Assembly: GCF_026683955.1 (NCBI RefSeq)
Contig: NZ_CP113343.1
Location: 1,240,001 to 1,304,000, forward strand
DNA: 64,000 nt
Direction of reading: 5' to 3'
DNA from: Arthrobacter sp. MMS18-M83
Lineage (GTDB): Bacteria; Actinomycetota; Actinomycetes; Actinomycetales; Micrococcaceae
Shown here: piece by piece, positions 17,047-26,878 of the stretch
How positions within the stretch are numbered: position 1 is the first letter of the stretch
Layout of the letters: each line of letters begins with the position of its first letter
Program-made: the position numbers and the translations under genes
Notes under the pieces: model-generated
What the model saw: the letters and a program-made list of their open reading frames with translations, nothing else
Told to the model about the DNA's origin: nothing
The model's database searches: none

Positions 17047-20000
17047 TGCTGTATTCCTTACGGAGAGTTTTTTGTTCCTTCAGGAGGCCGGTCTTCGGCC
17101 TGCGGGCAGGCATGGGAATGGCCAGCAGGATAGTCAAACCAATCACTATGGCCTGCAGAATGCCGAGCCAAGGCTCCCAAACAGTGGTGTAACGGATCTC
17201 GATTTTGCCGCCTGCAGGCGGCAAGATGAACGCTTGGGCCCATCCCGAGGTGGTCGGGCTCAGACGACGGCCATCCAGCCAAGCGCTCCAGCCGGCATCT
17301 GCCCGCTCAGCGAGCACTACAAGGCGGCCATCCCCGCCGGCCGGGATGCCACCCTCAGTAGACGTTCCGAGGGATGGAAGGAGGGCAACCACAGCTCCCT
17401 TGGCGTCCACCACCCTGACCCGGTGCGCCGTTTCGGCATCGGCTGCGGCAGCCCGGTTCAGCGGCGTGACACGCCACAGCCACCCGGAATCGGTCTTTCC
17501 CACAGCCACCAGGCCAGGAACGGAATCTATCCGGTTGGCGGTCAGCTGGGCCGCGGTGTCGGCTGACTTCAGGACAACGAATCCGGCCCCGAGTTGCTCA
17601 AGGTTGGGCCGCGGGTCCACACCGCTTCCCGCGACAATAGTGGCGACTGCGTTCCGGATGGACGCAGTCGCGTCGTCGTCGGCCGCGAGGCGTTCCTGGC
17701 CAGGTGAACCCACGATTGAACCGGCGGCGGCCACGGTCGAGAGCGAGTCCAGCGTGGTACCGGCCCCACGCATCATGGATGACGTGTAACCGCCGTTCTC
17801 AGCGGCTGTGATGACCAACGTTCGGGTCTGTTCAGGCCCTTGGCCGTGGTCGACGGCGGTGGCCGGAAGCGTGTTCTTACCTGCCGGCTGGACCAGGCGC
17901 GGGGTTCCGAGGGCACCACTGGCCGCCGGCAGCGTATCCGCATTGGTCATAACGTTCTGTGTTGCCCATACACCCATGCTGGCCAGGGGTCCGGCAACCA
18001 GGAGAAGGGTTGTCACAGCAGAGAGGGCTCGCACTGCGGCACGCCTGACCGGCCGGCCATCCTCCGCCTTGGCCGTGAGTTGGAGGAGGTTTTCGGCTCC
18101 AATCAGCGCGGCTCCAAGCACGGCGAACCCGGCAGCGGAAACTGCCGGCCCCGTGAAGGGTGCTACGAGCAGGTTGCCGTTCGCGGCTGTGGCCACGTGC
18201 CCGACGAGCCAGCCCCAGGCCAGGAGCAGGAGGGCCCCCGCCCAAAGGAAACGCGTGACGCGAGAGCGCCGTCCGGGCACAAAGAGGGCCGCCACGGACA
18301 AGAGGAAGACCGGTGCGCAAACCAGTACAGCAAGCAACAGCGCCCACGGCACGACCGAAGGGCCAAAGAGAGCCAAGCCGGCCAATCCGCCGTTGACGTC
18401 GAATTTCAGGGGTTGGCCCAGCAATTGTTGCCACAACGGTGCGGCTTCGAACCCGAGCGGGAGGCCTGGATCGGCCAGCATGGCGCGGGGCCGCTCCAGG
18501 ACCGAGAGGACATACGGTGCAAAAAGCGCCGCGCTAGGAAGCAATGACCACCAGACAGTCCGCCCGCGCCGCCCCAGGGCGATGCCGCAAAAGACAACGA
18601 GGACGGCAATGGGGGGCAGCAGGGACGGCGCAGAGGCCGTCACTACCGCCAGCGCCAGTCCGGCCGCGGCAGCAGCGGTCCAGGACGGCGTGCCGTTGTT
18701 GCCCGGTTTCCCCTGCAACGGTTTGGTTGAATTAGCACCGGACGGCTGGTGCTGAAGCTGGTTGGACGTAGCGCCCCGACCCAGTGCCGATCCCGTGGCC
18801 CGCAAGAGTGCCAGGACCAGCAAAGGCATCACCATATGGGCCAGGAGGGCCCCAAGCCTTCCTTGGTTCACAGAGACTTGGAGAACCGGCGCCCCGGCCC
18901 ACACCAGTGCGGCAATGAAGCGGTAACGGCGCAGCGTGGTCAACGCGCCAGCGGCAAACCAGGCACCTAGTCCGGACAAGGGCATGGCCAGCAACAACAG
19001 CCACACGATGGCTGCGTTGGAGTCGCCTGCCCCGAGCATCGACGCGAGCCACAGTATGTAGGCGAAGGGATCCCCATGACCGGGCAGTCCTGCGCCCAAA
19101 CTGATCCACCAACTGGAGGCGGACCGCCAGATGTCAGCTGCGGTAGCCACAGGCAGCAGTCCGCCGCCGGTCACGCCGCCCGCGCCCAGGAGTCCCAGCA
19201 GGCCAACGAAGGAGGCGGCCAGGGCGACGAATCCGGCCGCTACTGCACCTGTGCCGATCCACCCTCGCTCATTCGTAGCGAGGGCTGCGAAATCGTCGCC
19301 AGCATCGCCGCTGGGTTCCGGAGCCAGGGAATCCTGCGTCTCCTGGAAATCGTCTGCACCAATCGCTTCTACAAGGGAGCGGCGGTGGGCCCAAACCTCG
19401 CGCCGCGGAGTCTGCAGGCCCTTGATCACGGAGCGCCGCACCCGGCGCGTCCGGGCGGCATTCCTCCTGGCGCGCCAAATCGCCCTGGGACGGCCGAGTG
19501 CTGCAAAGGTGGCGCCGAGCTGGGATATTCCTTGGGCCGGCTCCTTGACCAGAATGCTCAAGACCAGCCGCAACAGGCCACCGAGCAGGGCGCCGACCAC
19601 GTGCAACGGAACCTTCCATGGCGAGGCATGGGTGAGCCTCAAATGGACCTGGCTCTTGCGGGCTGCGGCAGGTGTCGACAAGCTGTGGGGCCGGTTCACG
19701 ACGTGGAACATGCGTGCCGCCGGGACCACCACAACCCTGTTGCCCGCAAGCCAGTTGCGCCAGCAGAAATCGACGTCGTCTCCTACGCCCGGTAGCGCCG
19801 GGTCAAAGCCGCCCAACTGCTCCCACGCGTCGCGCCGGATCAGCATGCCCGCGGAATTCACGGCGAACGTGTCGGTACGTCCGTCGTACTGACCTTGGTC
19901 GAGTTCGTCGGCCTCTATGAGCGTGAGCCTTTCGGCCCAGCGGCTCGTGGACAGGCCGGCGTCGATGAGCTTGCGTTCCGCGTTCCAGGCCAGCTGCTTG

Positions 20001-20380
20001 CAACCAGCCACCGTCACCGAGGGAGCGCGCTCGACTGCCTGAAGCAGCTCGGCGAGTGCCTCCGGGGCGGGAGCGGCGTCGTCGTGCAGCAGCCAGATCC
20101 ATTCCGTGGTTCCCGGTTCCTTCGAAGGAGCCGAACGGGCCAGGCCAGCCATGACGGCAGCGCCGAAGCCTATTTTGGATTCGCCTGTGCTGGTGACGTT
20201 GCCCTCGCCGAGCGCCCGCCGCAGCAACGCTGCGGACTTGTCGCGGGAGCCCGTATCAATGCCAATGGCGGCATCTGCCGGACGCGTCTGGTCCAGCAGA
20301 GCCGCCAGGGTTCTGGGGAGATAGTTACCGCCGTCATGCGAGACGACGACGGCGGTAACGTGTACTGCCTTGAGAATCAG
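17039..20380 (-). CDS. Family 2 glycosyltransferase fused to a polytopic membrane domain; probable CTG start
   Basis: About 1113 residues. The N-terminal GT2 domain (residues ~1-290) starts with the typical strand VHVTAVVVSHDGGNYLPRTL. It has the nucleotide-sugar DxD-type motif in WIWLLHDDAAPAPEAL and the acceptor-side GGFDPALPGVGDDVDFCWRN. A ~650-residue region with a dozen or more hydrophobic segments and extracytoplasmic loops follows. The GT2 homology continues upstream of the first TTG (20227) with no ATG, GTG or TTG before the whiB stop. The only sensible start is CTG 20380, which overlaps that stop as CTGA and has GAGGAAG eight bases upstream. It is coupled to whiB and DUF5719, and is probably an envelope glycan polymer enzyme. 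Confidence 0.85.
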   Translation of the reverse strand: MILKAVHVTAVVVSHDGGNYLPRTLAALLDQTRPADAAIGIDTGSRDKSAALLRRALGEGNVTSTGESKIGFGAAVMAGLARSAPSKEPGTTEWIWLLHDDAAPAPEALAELLQAVERAPSVTVAGCKQLAWNAERKLIDAGLSTSRWAERLTLIEADELDQGQYDGRTDTFAVNSAGMLIRRDAWEQLGGFDPALPGVGDDVDFCWRNWLAGNRVVVVPAARMFHVVNRPHSLSTPAAARKSQVHLRLTHASPWKVPLHVVGALLGGLLRLVLSILVKEPAQGISQLGATFAALGRPRAIWRARRNAARTRRVRRSVIKGLQTPRREVWAHRRSLVEAIGADDFQETQDSLAPEPSGDAGDDFAALATNERGWIGTGAVAAGFVALAASFVGLLGLLGAGGVTGGGLLPVATAADIWRSASSWWISLGAGLPGHGDPFAYILWLASMLGAGDSNAAIVWLLLLAMPLSGLGAWFAAGALTTLRRYRFIAALVWAGAPVLQVSVNQGRLGALLAHMVMPLLVLALLRATGSALGRGATSNQLQHQPSGANSTKPLQGKPGNNGTPSWTAAAAAGLALAVVTASAPSLLPPIAVLVVFCGIALGRRGRTVWWSLLPSAALFAPYVLSVLERPRAMLADPGLPLGFEAAPLWQQLLGQPLKFDVNGGLAGLALFGPSVVPWALLLAVLVCAPVFLLSVAALFVPGRRSRVTRFLWAGALLLLAWGWLVGHVATAANGNLLVAPFTGPAVSAAGFAVLGAALIGAENLLQLTAKAEDGRPVRRAAVRALSAVTTLLLVAGPLASMGVWATQNVMTNADTLPAASGALGTPRLVQPAGKNTLPATAVDHGQGPEQTRTLVITAAENGGYTSSMMRGAGTTLDSLSTVAAAGSIVGSPGQERLAADDDATASIRNAVATIVAGSGVDPRPNLEQLGAGFVVLKSADTAAQLTANRIDSVPGLVAVGKTDSGWLWRVTPLNRAAAADAETAHRVRVVDAKGAVVALLPSLGTSTEGGIPAGGDGRLVVLAERADAGWSAWLDGRRLSPTTSGWAQAFILPPAGGKIEIRYTTVWEPWLGILQAIVIGLTILLAIPMPARRPKTGLLKEQKTLRKEYSSV

Positions 20381-20922
20381 ACCGCTCGCTTCCTCAGCCT
20401 GCGGCGCTCGCGCTCGGAGAGCCCGCCCCAGATACCAAAACGTTCGTCATTGGCGAGTGCGTACTCAAGGCATTGCGAACGTACATTGCACGCACCGCAA
20501 ACCTTCTTGGCATCCCGCGTGGAGCCCCCCTTTTCGGGGAAGAAGGCCTCGGGGTCCGTCTGGGCGCACAAGGCGTCCGTCTGCCAACCGAGTTCGCCTT
20601 CGTCGTCGAAGTCCCCCTTGCCAGGGAGCCCGATCCACACCGGCTGGGCCGGGTTGTCGAATGGCCGGCGCAGCTCCATGGGAGGATCGTCAAGATCGTC
20701 CTCCGGATCTGCGGGCATGTCCCCTACGAGGGCCTCGTGTGCGGCCAGAAGAGCTGTTGCCTGATCTTCCAACGACTCGCGAGTGGTCTCGATATAACGG
20801 TCCGCCGCCTGCGGATCTGCCGGGTCAACATACCAATCCCCCGGAACTTCCCGCGATCGGTACTTGACCGACGCATATTCCGCGACGACTGCATCTTCCT
20901 GGATACGCAACGCTTGCCCCAT
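20377..20922 (-). CDS. WhiB-family iron-sulfur transcriptional regulator with N-terminal extension
   Basis: The C-terminal ~75 residues are a complete Wbl domain. Its four cluster cysteines lie in TDALCAQTDPEAFFPEKGGS, KKVCGACNVRSQCLEYAL, followed by the GIWGG turn (FGIWGGLSERERRRLRKRA) and basic tail. The FFPEKGGSTR version is typical of the WhiB2/WhmD (Streptomyces WhiB) subgroup, which controls septation with WhiA. Unusually, ~110 acidic residues precede it. Start ATG 20922 has AGGAAGG seven bases upstream; another in-frame ATG at 20961 lacks a ribosome site. The stop overlaps the GT2 start. A role in cell division is inferred from the subgroup. Confidence 0.9.
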   Translation of the reverse strand: MGQALRIQEDAVVAEYASVKYRSREVPGDWYVDPADPQAADRYIETTRESLEDQATALLAAHEALVGDMPADPEDDLDDPPMELRRPFDNPAQPVWIGLPGKGDFDDEGELGWQTDALCAQTDPEAFFPEKGGSTRDAKKVCGACNVRSQCLEYALANDERFGIWGGLSERERRRLRKRAV

Positions 20923-20961
20923 GGCGTCCCTTCCTGATGTTGCAGATACTGCCGTGCTCAT

Positions 20962-21287
20962 TAGGTACTCGGTTATGTTACCGATACTCCCGCAGCGGCG
21001 TTCGATATCTAATTACACGCGTGTAACTACCAAGCCGTCAAGCCGCGCCGGGATAATAATCAACTTTCCGCACTAACTGCTGCCGCGCCACGCCCGGGAT
21101 TTTTCCGCACCACCCGCGCGCCCAGGCGAAAAACGGAAGCCGTGAATCAGTTAATATGTATTTTCGTTGAATTTCAGGGAAATCATGCGGTCACGGGATC
21201 GTCGCTCGAACAACCCCGACCGGCCCCGTGTGGCGCAATTCACATACTCCCCGTGGCTGCGCGGGCCCCCCGTGGCAAGATGTAGCC
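20962..21287. promoter_or_regulatory. Divergent control region of whiB and TIGR03089 gene, with two dyads
   Basis: No gene is visible in this space. It is AT-richer than its surroundings. A perfect 14-bp palindrome TTACACGCGTGTAA lies at 21013-21026. A second dyad TCGGTtatgttACCGA lies at 20969-20984, about 50 bp before the preferred whiB start. Both are plausible regulator sites, and WhiB/WhiA-type developmental control would be expected here, but the binding proteins are unknown. Confidence 0.5.
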
Positions 21288-21986
21288 ATGAGCACCCCCG
21301 CGATGAACCTGATGGCAGCCCTGCGTTCCGGACACGCCACGTCACCCCGCCTGACCTGGTACGGACCGGATGCCGAACGGGTGGAGCTTTCAGGCCGGGT
21401 TCTGGACAATTGGGTCGCCAAGACCAGCAACTTGCTTCAGGACGAGTTCGACGCCGAGCCGGGCATGAGCCTGCGCCTGGACCTGCCGGCCCATTGGAAG
21501 TCCCTTGTGTGGGCGCTGGCCGGCTGGCAATTGGGCATGGAATTGGTGCTCGACGGCGGCAGCGCCGATCTCCTTGTGACGGACACCCCCGACGTCGGTG
21601 CTGGCTCGGACTTTGATGCGGTCGTCGCCGTGCCGCTGGCGGCACTCGCGATGCGCTGGCCCGGGGAACTGCCAGTCGGCGTCGTGGACTACGCCGCAGA
21701 GGTCCGCTCCCACGGCGACGTGTTCATGGCACACGCCGAACCGGACCCCGCGCTGCCGGCCCTGCGCCGCACTGAAACCGGATACGCGCACAATGAATTG
21801 CTGGACGGCTTTGCCAAGGAACACGAGACCGGTGTTCGGCTGCTGGTCCGCGCAGCCGACGGCTTGGAATCAGCGCTGGCGGAGGCGCTGGGCGCATGGA
21901 AGGAAGACGGCTCAGTGGTGCTGGTTCACCCCGACGTCGAAGTCACCCAGCACCTGCTGGACAACGAGCGTGTTAGCGGCGCTTGA
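21288..21986 (+). CDS. TIGR03089 family protein
   Basis: A 232-residue actinobacterial protein that looks like the N-terminal part of an AMP-binding (acyl-CoA synthetase-like) fold without the adenylation motifs. Recognisable blocks are SPRLTWYGPDAERVELSGRV, LDNWVAKTSNLLQDE and WALAGWQLGMELVLDGG. Function is unknown. I chose ATG 21288 over an upstream in-frame ATG because homology begins there. Its last 14 bp overlap the 3' end of the convergent gtrA-like gene. Confidence 0.85.
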   Translation: MSTPAMNLMAALRSGHATSPRLTWYGPDAERVELSGRVLDNWVAKTSNLLQDEFDAEPGMSLRLDLPAHWKSLVWALAGWQLGMELVLDGGSADLLVTDTPDVGAGSDFDAVVAVPLAALAMRWPGELPVGVVDYAAEVRSHGDVFMAHAEPDPALPALRRTETGYAHNELLDGFAKEHETGVRLLVRAADGLESALAEALGAWKEDGSVVLVHPDVEVTQHLLDNERVSGA

Positions 21987-22563
21987 CCGCTTCTTCGCCT
22001 TCACCGGAGCCAGCGTCAGCGTCGGCGCTACCAGCGGCATTAGCGGCGTTGATGGCCTTGGCCTTGGCCTTGTGATGGGCTTCGATGAGCTCGTGGTCAT
22101 GCGAGAAGGCCGGCTCTTCGTCCAGTTCCTTGTTGAACACCAGGAAGCGGTAGGCGAAGAAGCGCACAACTGTGGCCACCAGGATGCCGACCACGCCGGC
22201 ACCGAAGAGGATGTTCTTATCCTGGATATTCATGCCGTATTTGGCGATGGCCGTGAGGCCGGTGGAAATACCGATGCCAATGCCGTTGATGATGATGAAC
22301 ATCACGAACTCGCGCACCACGTTGTCCTGGCGGCGGTGGCGGAACGTCCAGAAGCGGTTGGCAATCCAGGAGAACACCGTGGCCACAGTGGCTCCGACGA
22401 AACGGGCCTTGGCCTCGCTGTCCGACATCGGACCGTGCATGAGATAGTAGGTCAGGCCATTGTCTATGACGAACGCAACACCGCCGACAGCGCCGAACTT
22501 GGCTACTTCGCGCCAAAAGAGCGAGGCAAGTCCGCGGATGCGATCTGCAAGTGTGTTGATCAT
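21973..22563 (-). CDS. GtrA family membrane protein
   Basis: A 196-residue protein with four predicted membrane helices (residues ~20-155). It has the family pattern KFGAVGGVAFVIDNGLTYYL, SWIANRFWTFRHRRQ and VVRFFAYRFLVFN. GtrA proteins are thought to move polyprenyl-linked sugars across the membrane or assist polysaccharide glycosylation. The charged ~40-residue C-terminus (KAKAKAINAANAAG...) is low complexity. The nearby GT2/membrane glycosyltransferase and mannose genes fit an envelope-glycan role. Confidence 0.9.
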   Translation of the reverse strand: MINTLADRIRGLASLFWREVAKFGAVGGVAFVIDNGLTYYLMHGPMSDSEAKARFVGATVATVFSWIANRFWTFRHRRQDNVVREFVMFIIINGIGIGISTGLTAIAKYGMNIQDKNILFGAGVVGILVATVVRFFAYRFLVFNKELDEEPAFSHDHELIEAHHKAKAKAINAANAAGSADADAGSGEGEEAVKRR

Positions 22564-22746
22564 GACCCTCCATGGCCGTTGTTCTAGGGGGCCGATGGGC
22601 CGAAGTCTTCATTTTAGCGCCGATTCCTTGAGGCTTGCCCAATTGTTCCGCGCCAACGGCCCCGCACGGGAACCCTTTCGGCAGCCATGCCGGCAACGGT
22701 GGCAGCGGAATCCAGGAACGGCTGCTGGTTCGGTAGGCTGAACCTT

Positions 22747-23934
22747 GTGACTTTTCCTGTAATTGGCGTGGTGGGCGGCGGCCAGCTCGCACGAATGATG
22801 GCTCCGGCCGCGACCGCTCTTGGCTTTGAACTCCGTGTCCTTGCCGAAGGCGAGGACGTTTCTGCCGCCCAGGCCGTGGCGACGGCTCCAGTCGGCGACT
22901 ACACGGACCTCGCGGCCTTGCTCGAGTTCTCCAAGGGATTGGACGTCATGACGTTCGACCACGAGCACGTCCCCACCGAGCACCTTCGCGCCCTGATCGA
23001 GGCCGGCGTCAATGTCCAACCAGGCCCGGATGCGCTCGTGCACGCGCAGGACAAACTGGTGATGCGTGCAGCGATCGACCGCCTCGGGCTGCCCAACCCG
23101 GAGTGGGCAGCCGTCCACGGCGTCGAAGACCTTGTGGCTTTCGGTGAGCAGATCGGCTGGCCGATCGTCCTGAAGACTCCGCGCGGCGGCTATGACGGCA
23201 AGGGCGTGCGAATCGTTCACTCCGCGGACGACGCCCGGACCACAACGGACTGGTTCGCGGCCATGAGCCCGCTGCTGGCCGAGGCGAAGGTTGACTTCAG
23301 CCGCGAGCTGTCCGCGCTCGTCGCAAGAACGCCCGACGGCGAATCGCGCGCTTGGCCGGTTGTCCACACTGTCCAGGTGGACGGCGTCTGCGACGAAGTC
23401 ATTGCGCCTGCCCAGGACATTCCCGTGGAGGTCGCCGCTGCCGCCGAAGAGGCAGCGCTGCGGATCGCCAATGAACTCGGCGTTACTGGCGTCATGGCGG
23501 CAGAACTCTTTGAGACTCCCGGCGTCGGGGTCGGCTTCCTGGTCAACGAACTCGCGATGCGTCCGCACAACACGGGCCACTGGACGCAGGATGGCTCGGT
23601 CACGAGCCAGTTTGAGCAGCACTTGCGCGCGGTCCTCAACCTCCCCCTCGGCGCCACCGACGCCTTGGGCGCGGTGGTGGTCATGAAGAACTTCCTGGGT
23701 GGCGCCAACCAGGATCTCTTCAGCGCCTACCCCAAGGCCCTCGCCTATGAGCCCGCCGCGAAGATCCACTGCTACGGGAAATCCGTGCGTGCCGGCCGCA
23801 AGATCGGCCACGTGAACCTCGTCGGCACTTCCACAGCAGACGTCGATTCCATCCGGCACCGCGCCACCGTTGTTGCCGACATCATCCGTGACGGCCGCAT
23901 GCCGGCAGAGACCACCACCGAGGAGACCGCATGA
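22747..23934 (+). CDS. purK: 5-(carboxyamino)imidazole ribonucleotide synthase
   Basis: An ATP-grasp enzyme that carboxylates AIR to N5-CAIR with ATP and bicarbonate, in de novo purine synthesis. The N-terminal [19 protein letters not shown] motif, [12 protein letters not shown] and the ATP-grasp segment [15 protein letters not shown] are present. So is the C-terminal [20 protein letters not shown] region. At 395 residues it is full length. The start is GTG 22747, since in-frame upstream sequence has no homology. The stop overlaps purE by ATGA, so the two steps are translationally coupled. Confidence 0.96.
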   Translation: MTFPVIGVVGGGQLARMMAPAATALGFELRVLAEGEDVSAAQAVATAPVGDYTDLAALLEFSKGLDVMTFDHEHVPTEHLRALIEAGVNVQPGPDALVHAQDKLVMRAAIDRLGLPNPEWAAVHGVEDLVAFGEQIGWPIVLKTPRGGYDGKGVRIVHSADDARTTTDWFAAMSPLLAEAKVDFSRELSALVARTPDGESRAWPVVHTVQVDGVCDEVIAPAQDIPVEVAAAAEEAALRIANELGVTGVMAAELFETPGVGVGFLVNELAMRPHNTGHWTQDGSVTSQFEQHLRAVLNLPLGATDALGAVVVMKNFLGGANQDLFSAYPKALAYEPAAKIHCYGKSVRAGRKIGHVNLVGTSTADVDSIRHRATVVADIIRDGRMPAETTTEETA

Positions 23935-24524
23935 GTGCAGAAAACACGGGTGCTGAAAACGCGAGTGCGGAGAACGCCACCCCGATCGTAGGCCTGGTCA
24001 TGGGCTCCGACTCCGACTGGCCGGTCATGGAAGCTGCGGCGGACGCCCTGGCTGAATTCGGCATCCCCTTCGAAGCCGACGTGGTCTCCGCCCACCGCAT
24101 GCCCACGGAAATGATCCGCTACGGGCAGACTGCCCATGAGCGCGGCATCCGCGTCATCATCGCCGGAGCAGGTGGCGCCGCCCATTTGCCGGGCATGCTC
24201 GCATCCGTCACCCCGCTGCCCGTGATCGGCGTCCCGGTCCCGCTGAAGACCCTGGATGGCATGGATTCCCTGCTGTCCATCGTTCAGATGCCCGCAGGCG
24301 TACCCGTGGCGACCGTGTCGATCGGGGGCGCCCGCAACGCCGGGCTCCTCGCCGTGCGCATGCTTGCTTCCGGAACGGATGAACTGGCCGTCAGGCTTCG
24401 TGGCGATCTGCTCGAGTTTGCCCAGGAGCTCAACAACACTGCCACGGAAAAAGGGGCCAGGCTCCGCGACAAGGTGGCCGAGGTGTTCTCCACGGCCAAC
24501 GTCTCCGCTCGGAGCAGCCGCTAA
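23931..24524 (+). CDS. purE: N5-carboxyaminoimidazole ribonucleotide mutase
   Basis: Converts N5-CAIR, the PurK product, to CAIR. The class I PurE fold is evident from [51 protein letters not shown] and the [19 protein letters not shown] loop. The 197 residues include a 17-residue Asn/Ala/Glu-rich leader (two [15 protein letters not shown] repeats) before the domain. It overlaps purK by 4 bp and forms a two-gene operon with it. Confidence 0.96.
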   Translation: MSAENTGAENASAENATPIVGLVMGSDSDWPVMEAAADALAEFGIPFEADVVSAHRMPTEMIRYGQTAHERGIRVIIAGAGGAAHLPGMLASVTPLPVIGVPVPLKTLDGMDSLLSIVQMPAGVPVATVSIGGARNAGLLAVRMLASGTDELAVRLRGDLLEFAQELNNTATEKGARLRDKVAEVFSTANVSARSSR

Positions 24525-24675
24525 GAGGGCGTTGCGATGTCCAATGGCCGGCCCGCTCGGAACCAGCCGGAACGAACCTGACGGATCCCAGCAACGGGCA
24601 ATGCAGACCGTTGTAGGCTGGCAAGCGCCCGAATTATCCGAACGTACCGCCTCGTAATGACAAGGATCCCCTGCC

Positions 24676-25926
24676 GTGTACCTGCTTGAGAACGTTCTGC
24701 GACCGTATGCTTGGGGATCGACGACGGCGATCTCCACCCTGCTGGGAAGGCCGGCCTCGGGCGGACCCGAGGCGGAGTTGTGGATCGGAGCGCACCCCGA
24801 CTCGCCTTCCCTAGCCACCCGGCCCGATGGGTCCTCCGTTGCCTTGGACGCCCTGATCAACGCAGATCCCGCCCATTTCCTAGGCGAATCCAGCCTGGCC
24901 GAGTTCGGTCCCCGTTTGCCGTTCCTCACCAAGCTCCTTGCGGCGGACAAGCCCCTGTCCTTACAGGTCCACCCGAGGCTGCAGCAAGCCAGGGAAGGCT
25001 TCGCAAAGGAAAATGCCGCGGGCGTGGCAGCGGATGCCCCGGGGCGCAACTACCGGGACGACAACCACAAGCCGGAGATGATCTTCGCGCTGACCCCGTT
25101 TGAGGCGCTCTGCGGTTTCCGTCCAGCCGCCGAGTCGCTACGCGTTTTCGAGCACCTCGCGACTCTCCTGGACCTGGCCGCCGTCGACGTCCCGGAGGTC
25201 ATCACGGGGGTCATCGCAGACCTATCCGGCCCTGACGAGTCTGCCGCTCTCAAGGCTGCGTTCACCCGCCTGATTACCGGCGGGGATGCCGTCTCGGCGG
25301 CAACGGAGCAAGTGGTCTCCGTCTTGAAGGCGGGCGCGCCAATGGGTATCCACACCGCGGAGCTCACCACGTTGGTTGGCATCAACAGTGAGTTCCCGGG
25401 GGATCCGGGTGTCCTGATCTCCCTGCTCTTGAATCTGGTCTTCCTGGCACCGGGCGAATCCGTCTACCTGCCGGGCGGAAACGTCCACGCTTATTTGAAG
25501 GGCCTCGGCGTGGAGGTCATGGCGGCCTCGGACAATGTGCTCCGCGGTGGCCTCACCCCCAAGCACATCGATGTTCCCGAACTCCTGAAGACCATCGAGT
25601 TCGCTTCCCTCGGGGTGCCGCGCATCGTGCCGCGGACCTCGGGGTTTGGCCAGGATCTCTATGTGCCGCCGTTCCGGGAATTCCAACTCCAGCGCATCGA
25701 GTTGGTTCCGGGAGCGGAACCGGTGCCGCTGGCGCAAGTCGGTCCCGCCGTCGTCGTGGTCGTGTCGGGTTCCGTCGTGCTCGACTCCCCCAAGAGCGAA
25801 CTCGCCGTCGCGCGTGGCGGAAGTGCGTTCATCCCTGCGGCCGAAGAGCCCGTCATGGTGCACCCGGCTTCAGGCGCAGCGGGAACGAGCGTTGCGTTCG
25901 CCGTCACAACGGGGCTGGGGAACTAG
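24676..25926 (+). CDS. manA: Mannose-6-phosphate isomerase, class I
   Basis: Interconverts fructose-6-phosphate and mannose-6-phosphate, feeding GDP-mannose for O-mannosylation and envelope glycans. The 416-residue type I PMI has the zinc ligands in KPLSLQVHPRLQQA and DDNHKPEM, the YLPGGNVHAYLKGLGVEVMA signature and the C-terminal cupin. GTG start. The FemX-like gene starts 3 bp after its stop, so the two are probably co-transcribed. No phosphomannomutase gene is present in the window. Confidence 0.94.
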   Translation: MYLLENVLRPYAWGSTTAISTLLGRPASGGPEAELWIGAHPDSPSLATRPDGSSVALDALINADPAHFLGESSLAEFGPRLPFLTKLLAADKPLSLQVHPRLQQAREGFAKENAAGVAADAPGRNYRDDNHKPEMIFALTPFEALCGFRPAAESLRVFEHLATLLDLAAVDVPEVITGVIADLSGPDESAALKAAFTRLITGGDAVSAATEQVVSVLKAGAPMGIHTAELTTLVGINSEFPGDPGVLISLLLNLVFLAPGESVYLPGGNVHAYLKGLGVEVMAASDNVLRGGLTPKHIDVPELLKTIEFASLGVPRIVPRTSGFGQDLYVPPFREFQLQRIELVPGAEPVPLAQVGPAVVVVVSGSVVLDSPKSELAVARGGSAFIPAAEEPVMVHPASGAAGTSVAFAVTTGLGN

Positions 25927-25929
25927 GCC

Positions 25930-26865
25930 GTGGAGTATTTCCTGCAGACGCCCGCTTGGGCGTCCTTCCAGCGTTCCCTCGGCCGTACCGTGCACGAGGA
26001 ATCCGGCCCCGGGTGGCGTTTCCTTGCTGTGGAGGAAAAGAACCCTGCCGGCAAGGTGATCTACACGCCGTACGGACCTGTGGCCGATTCGGTGGAGGCC
26101 TTCGACGCGGCTGTAGAGGCACTCGTGGACATCGCGCGTCGCAGCAGGGCAGTGTTTGTCCGGATGGAACCTGTCACCGCCGGGTTCGAAGCCGCCGACG
26201 CCGACGCGGTACTTCGGGCTCGCGGCCTGCAGCCGGCGCCGTCCAACCAGCAGCCGGAACTGAGCTGGATTGTGGACCTCGACGGCGATTTCAAGGACGT
26301 CCTTGCGGGCATGAAACCTACCAACCGGAACCTGTACCGCAACATCCACAAGAAGGGCGTAACGTTCCGGTCTTCGCAGGATCCTGAAGAGATCTCGATA
26401 CTTCTCAACTTCCTGCACATGACTGCGGCACGCAACGGTTTCAAACCCCAAAGCGACGACTACTTGAGCTCGGTAGCCCGTTCCCTCATGCCTGCCGGCG
26501 CTGGCACCCTGTTCATCGCCGAACTGGAAGGCGAGCCCATTGCCGCCGCATTGGCGTACGACTCCGCCGACACGCGTACCTACGCCCACGCGGCCCTAGA
26601 CGACACTCACCGCAAGCTCAGCGCGGGCATTCCGTTGCTCGTGACGCTGATGGCCGATGCCAAGGACAAGGGACTCAAGCACGTCGACCTGTGGGGTGTT
26701 GCCCCGGAAGGCGATCCCGACCATAAGTGGGCCGGATTCACTGCCTTCAAGAAGTCCTTCGGCGGCCGCGAAATTGCCTACCCGGGCACGTGGGACCTTC
26801 CCGTGAACAAGCTCCGATACGGTGCCTACCAACTCGCGCGCAAGCTCCGCGAAAAGCTCCGCTGA
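25930..26865 (+). CDS. FemABX-type lipid II:amino-acid ligase (peptidoglycan bridge formation)
   Basis: A 311-residue two-lobed GNAT-fold aminoacyltransferase that uses aminoacyl-tRNA to extend the peptidoglycan interpeptide bridge. Family landmarks are FLQTPAWASFQRSLGR near the start, MKPTNRNLYRNIHKKGVTF in the middle, and HVDLWGVAPEGDPDHKWAGF with FKKSFGGREIAYPGTWDLPV at the end. No coiled-coil insertion is seen, so it resembles short FemX. GTG start, coupled to manA. The amino acid added cannot be told from sequence. Confidence 0.9.
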   Translation: MEYFLQTPAWASFQRSLGRTVHEESGPGWRFLAVEEKNPAGKVIYTPYGPVADSVEAFDAAVEALVDIARRSRAVFVRMEPVTAGFEAADADAVLRARGLQPAPSNQQPELSWIVDLDGDFKDVLAGMKPTNRNLYRNIHKKGVTFRSSQDPEEISILLNFLHMTAARNGFKPQSDDYLSSVARSLMPAGAGTLFIAELEGEPIAAALAYDSADTRTYAHAALDDTHRKLSAGIPLLVTLMADAKDKGLKHVDLWGVAPEGDPDHKWAGFTAFKKSFGGREIAYPGTWDLPVNKLRYGAYQLARKLREKLR

Positions 26866-26878
26866 CTCTTTTCTCCGC

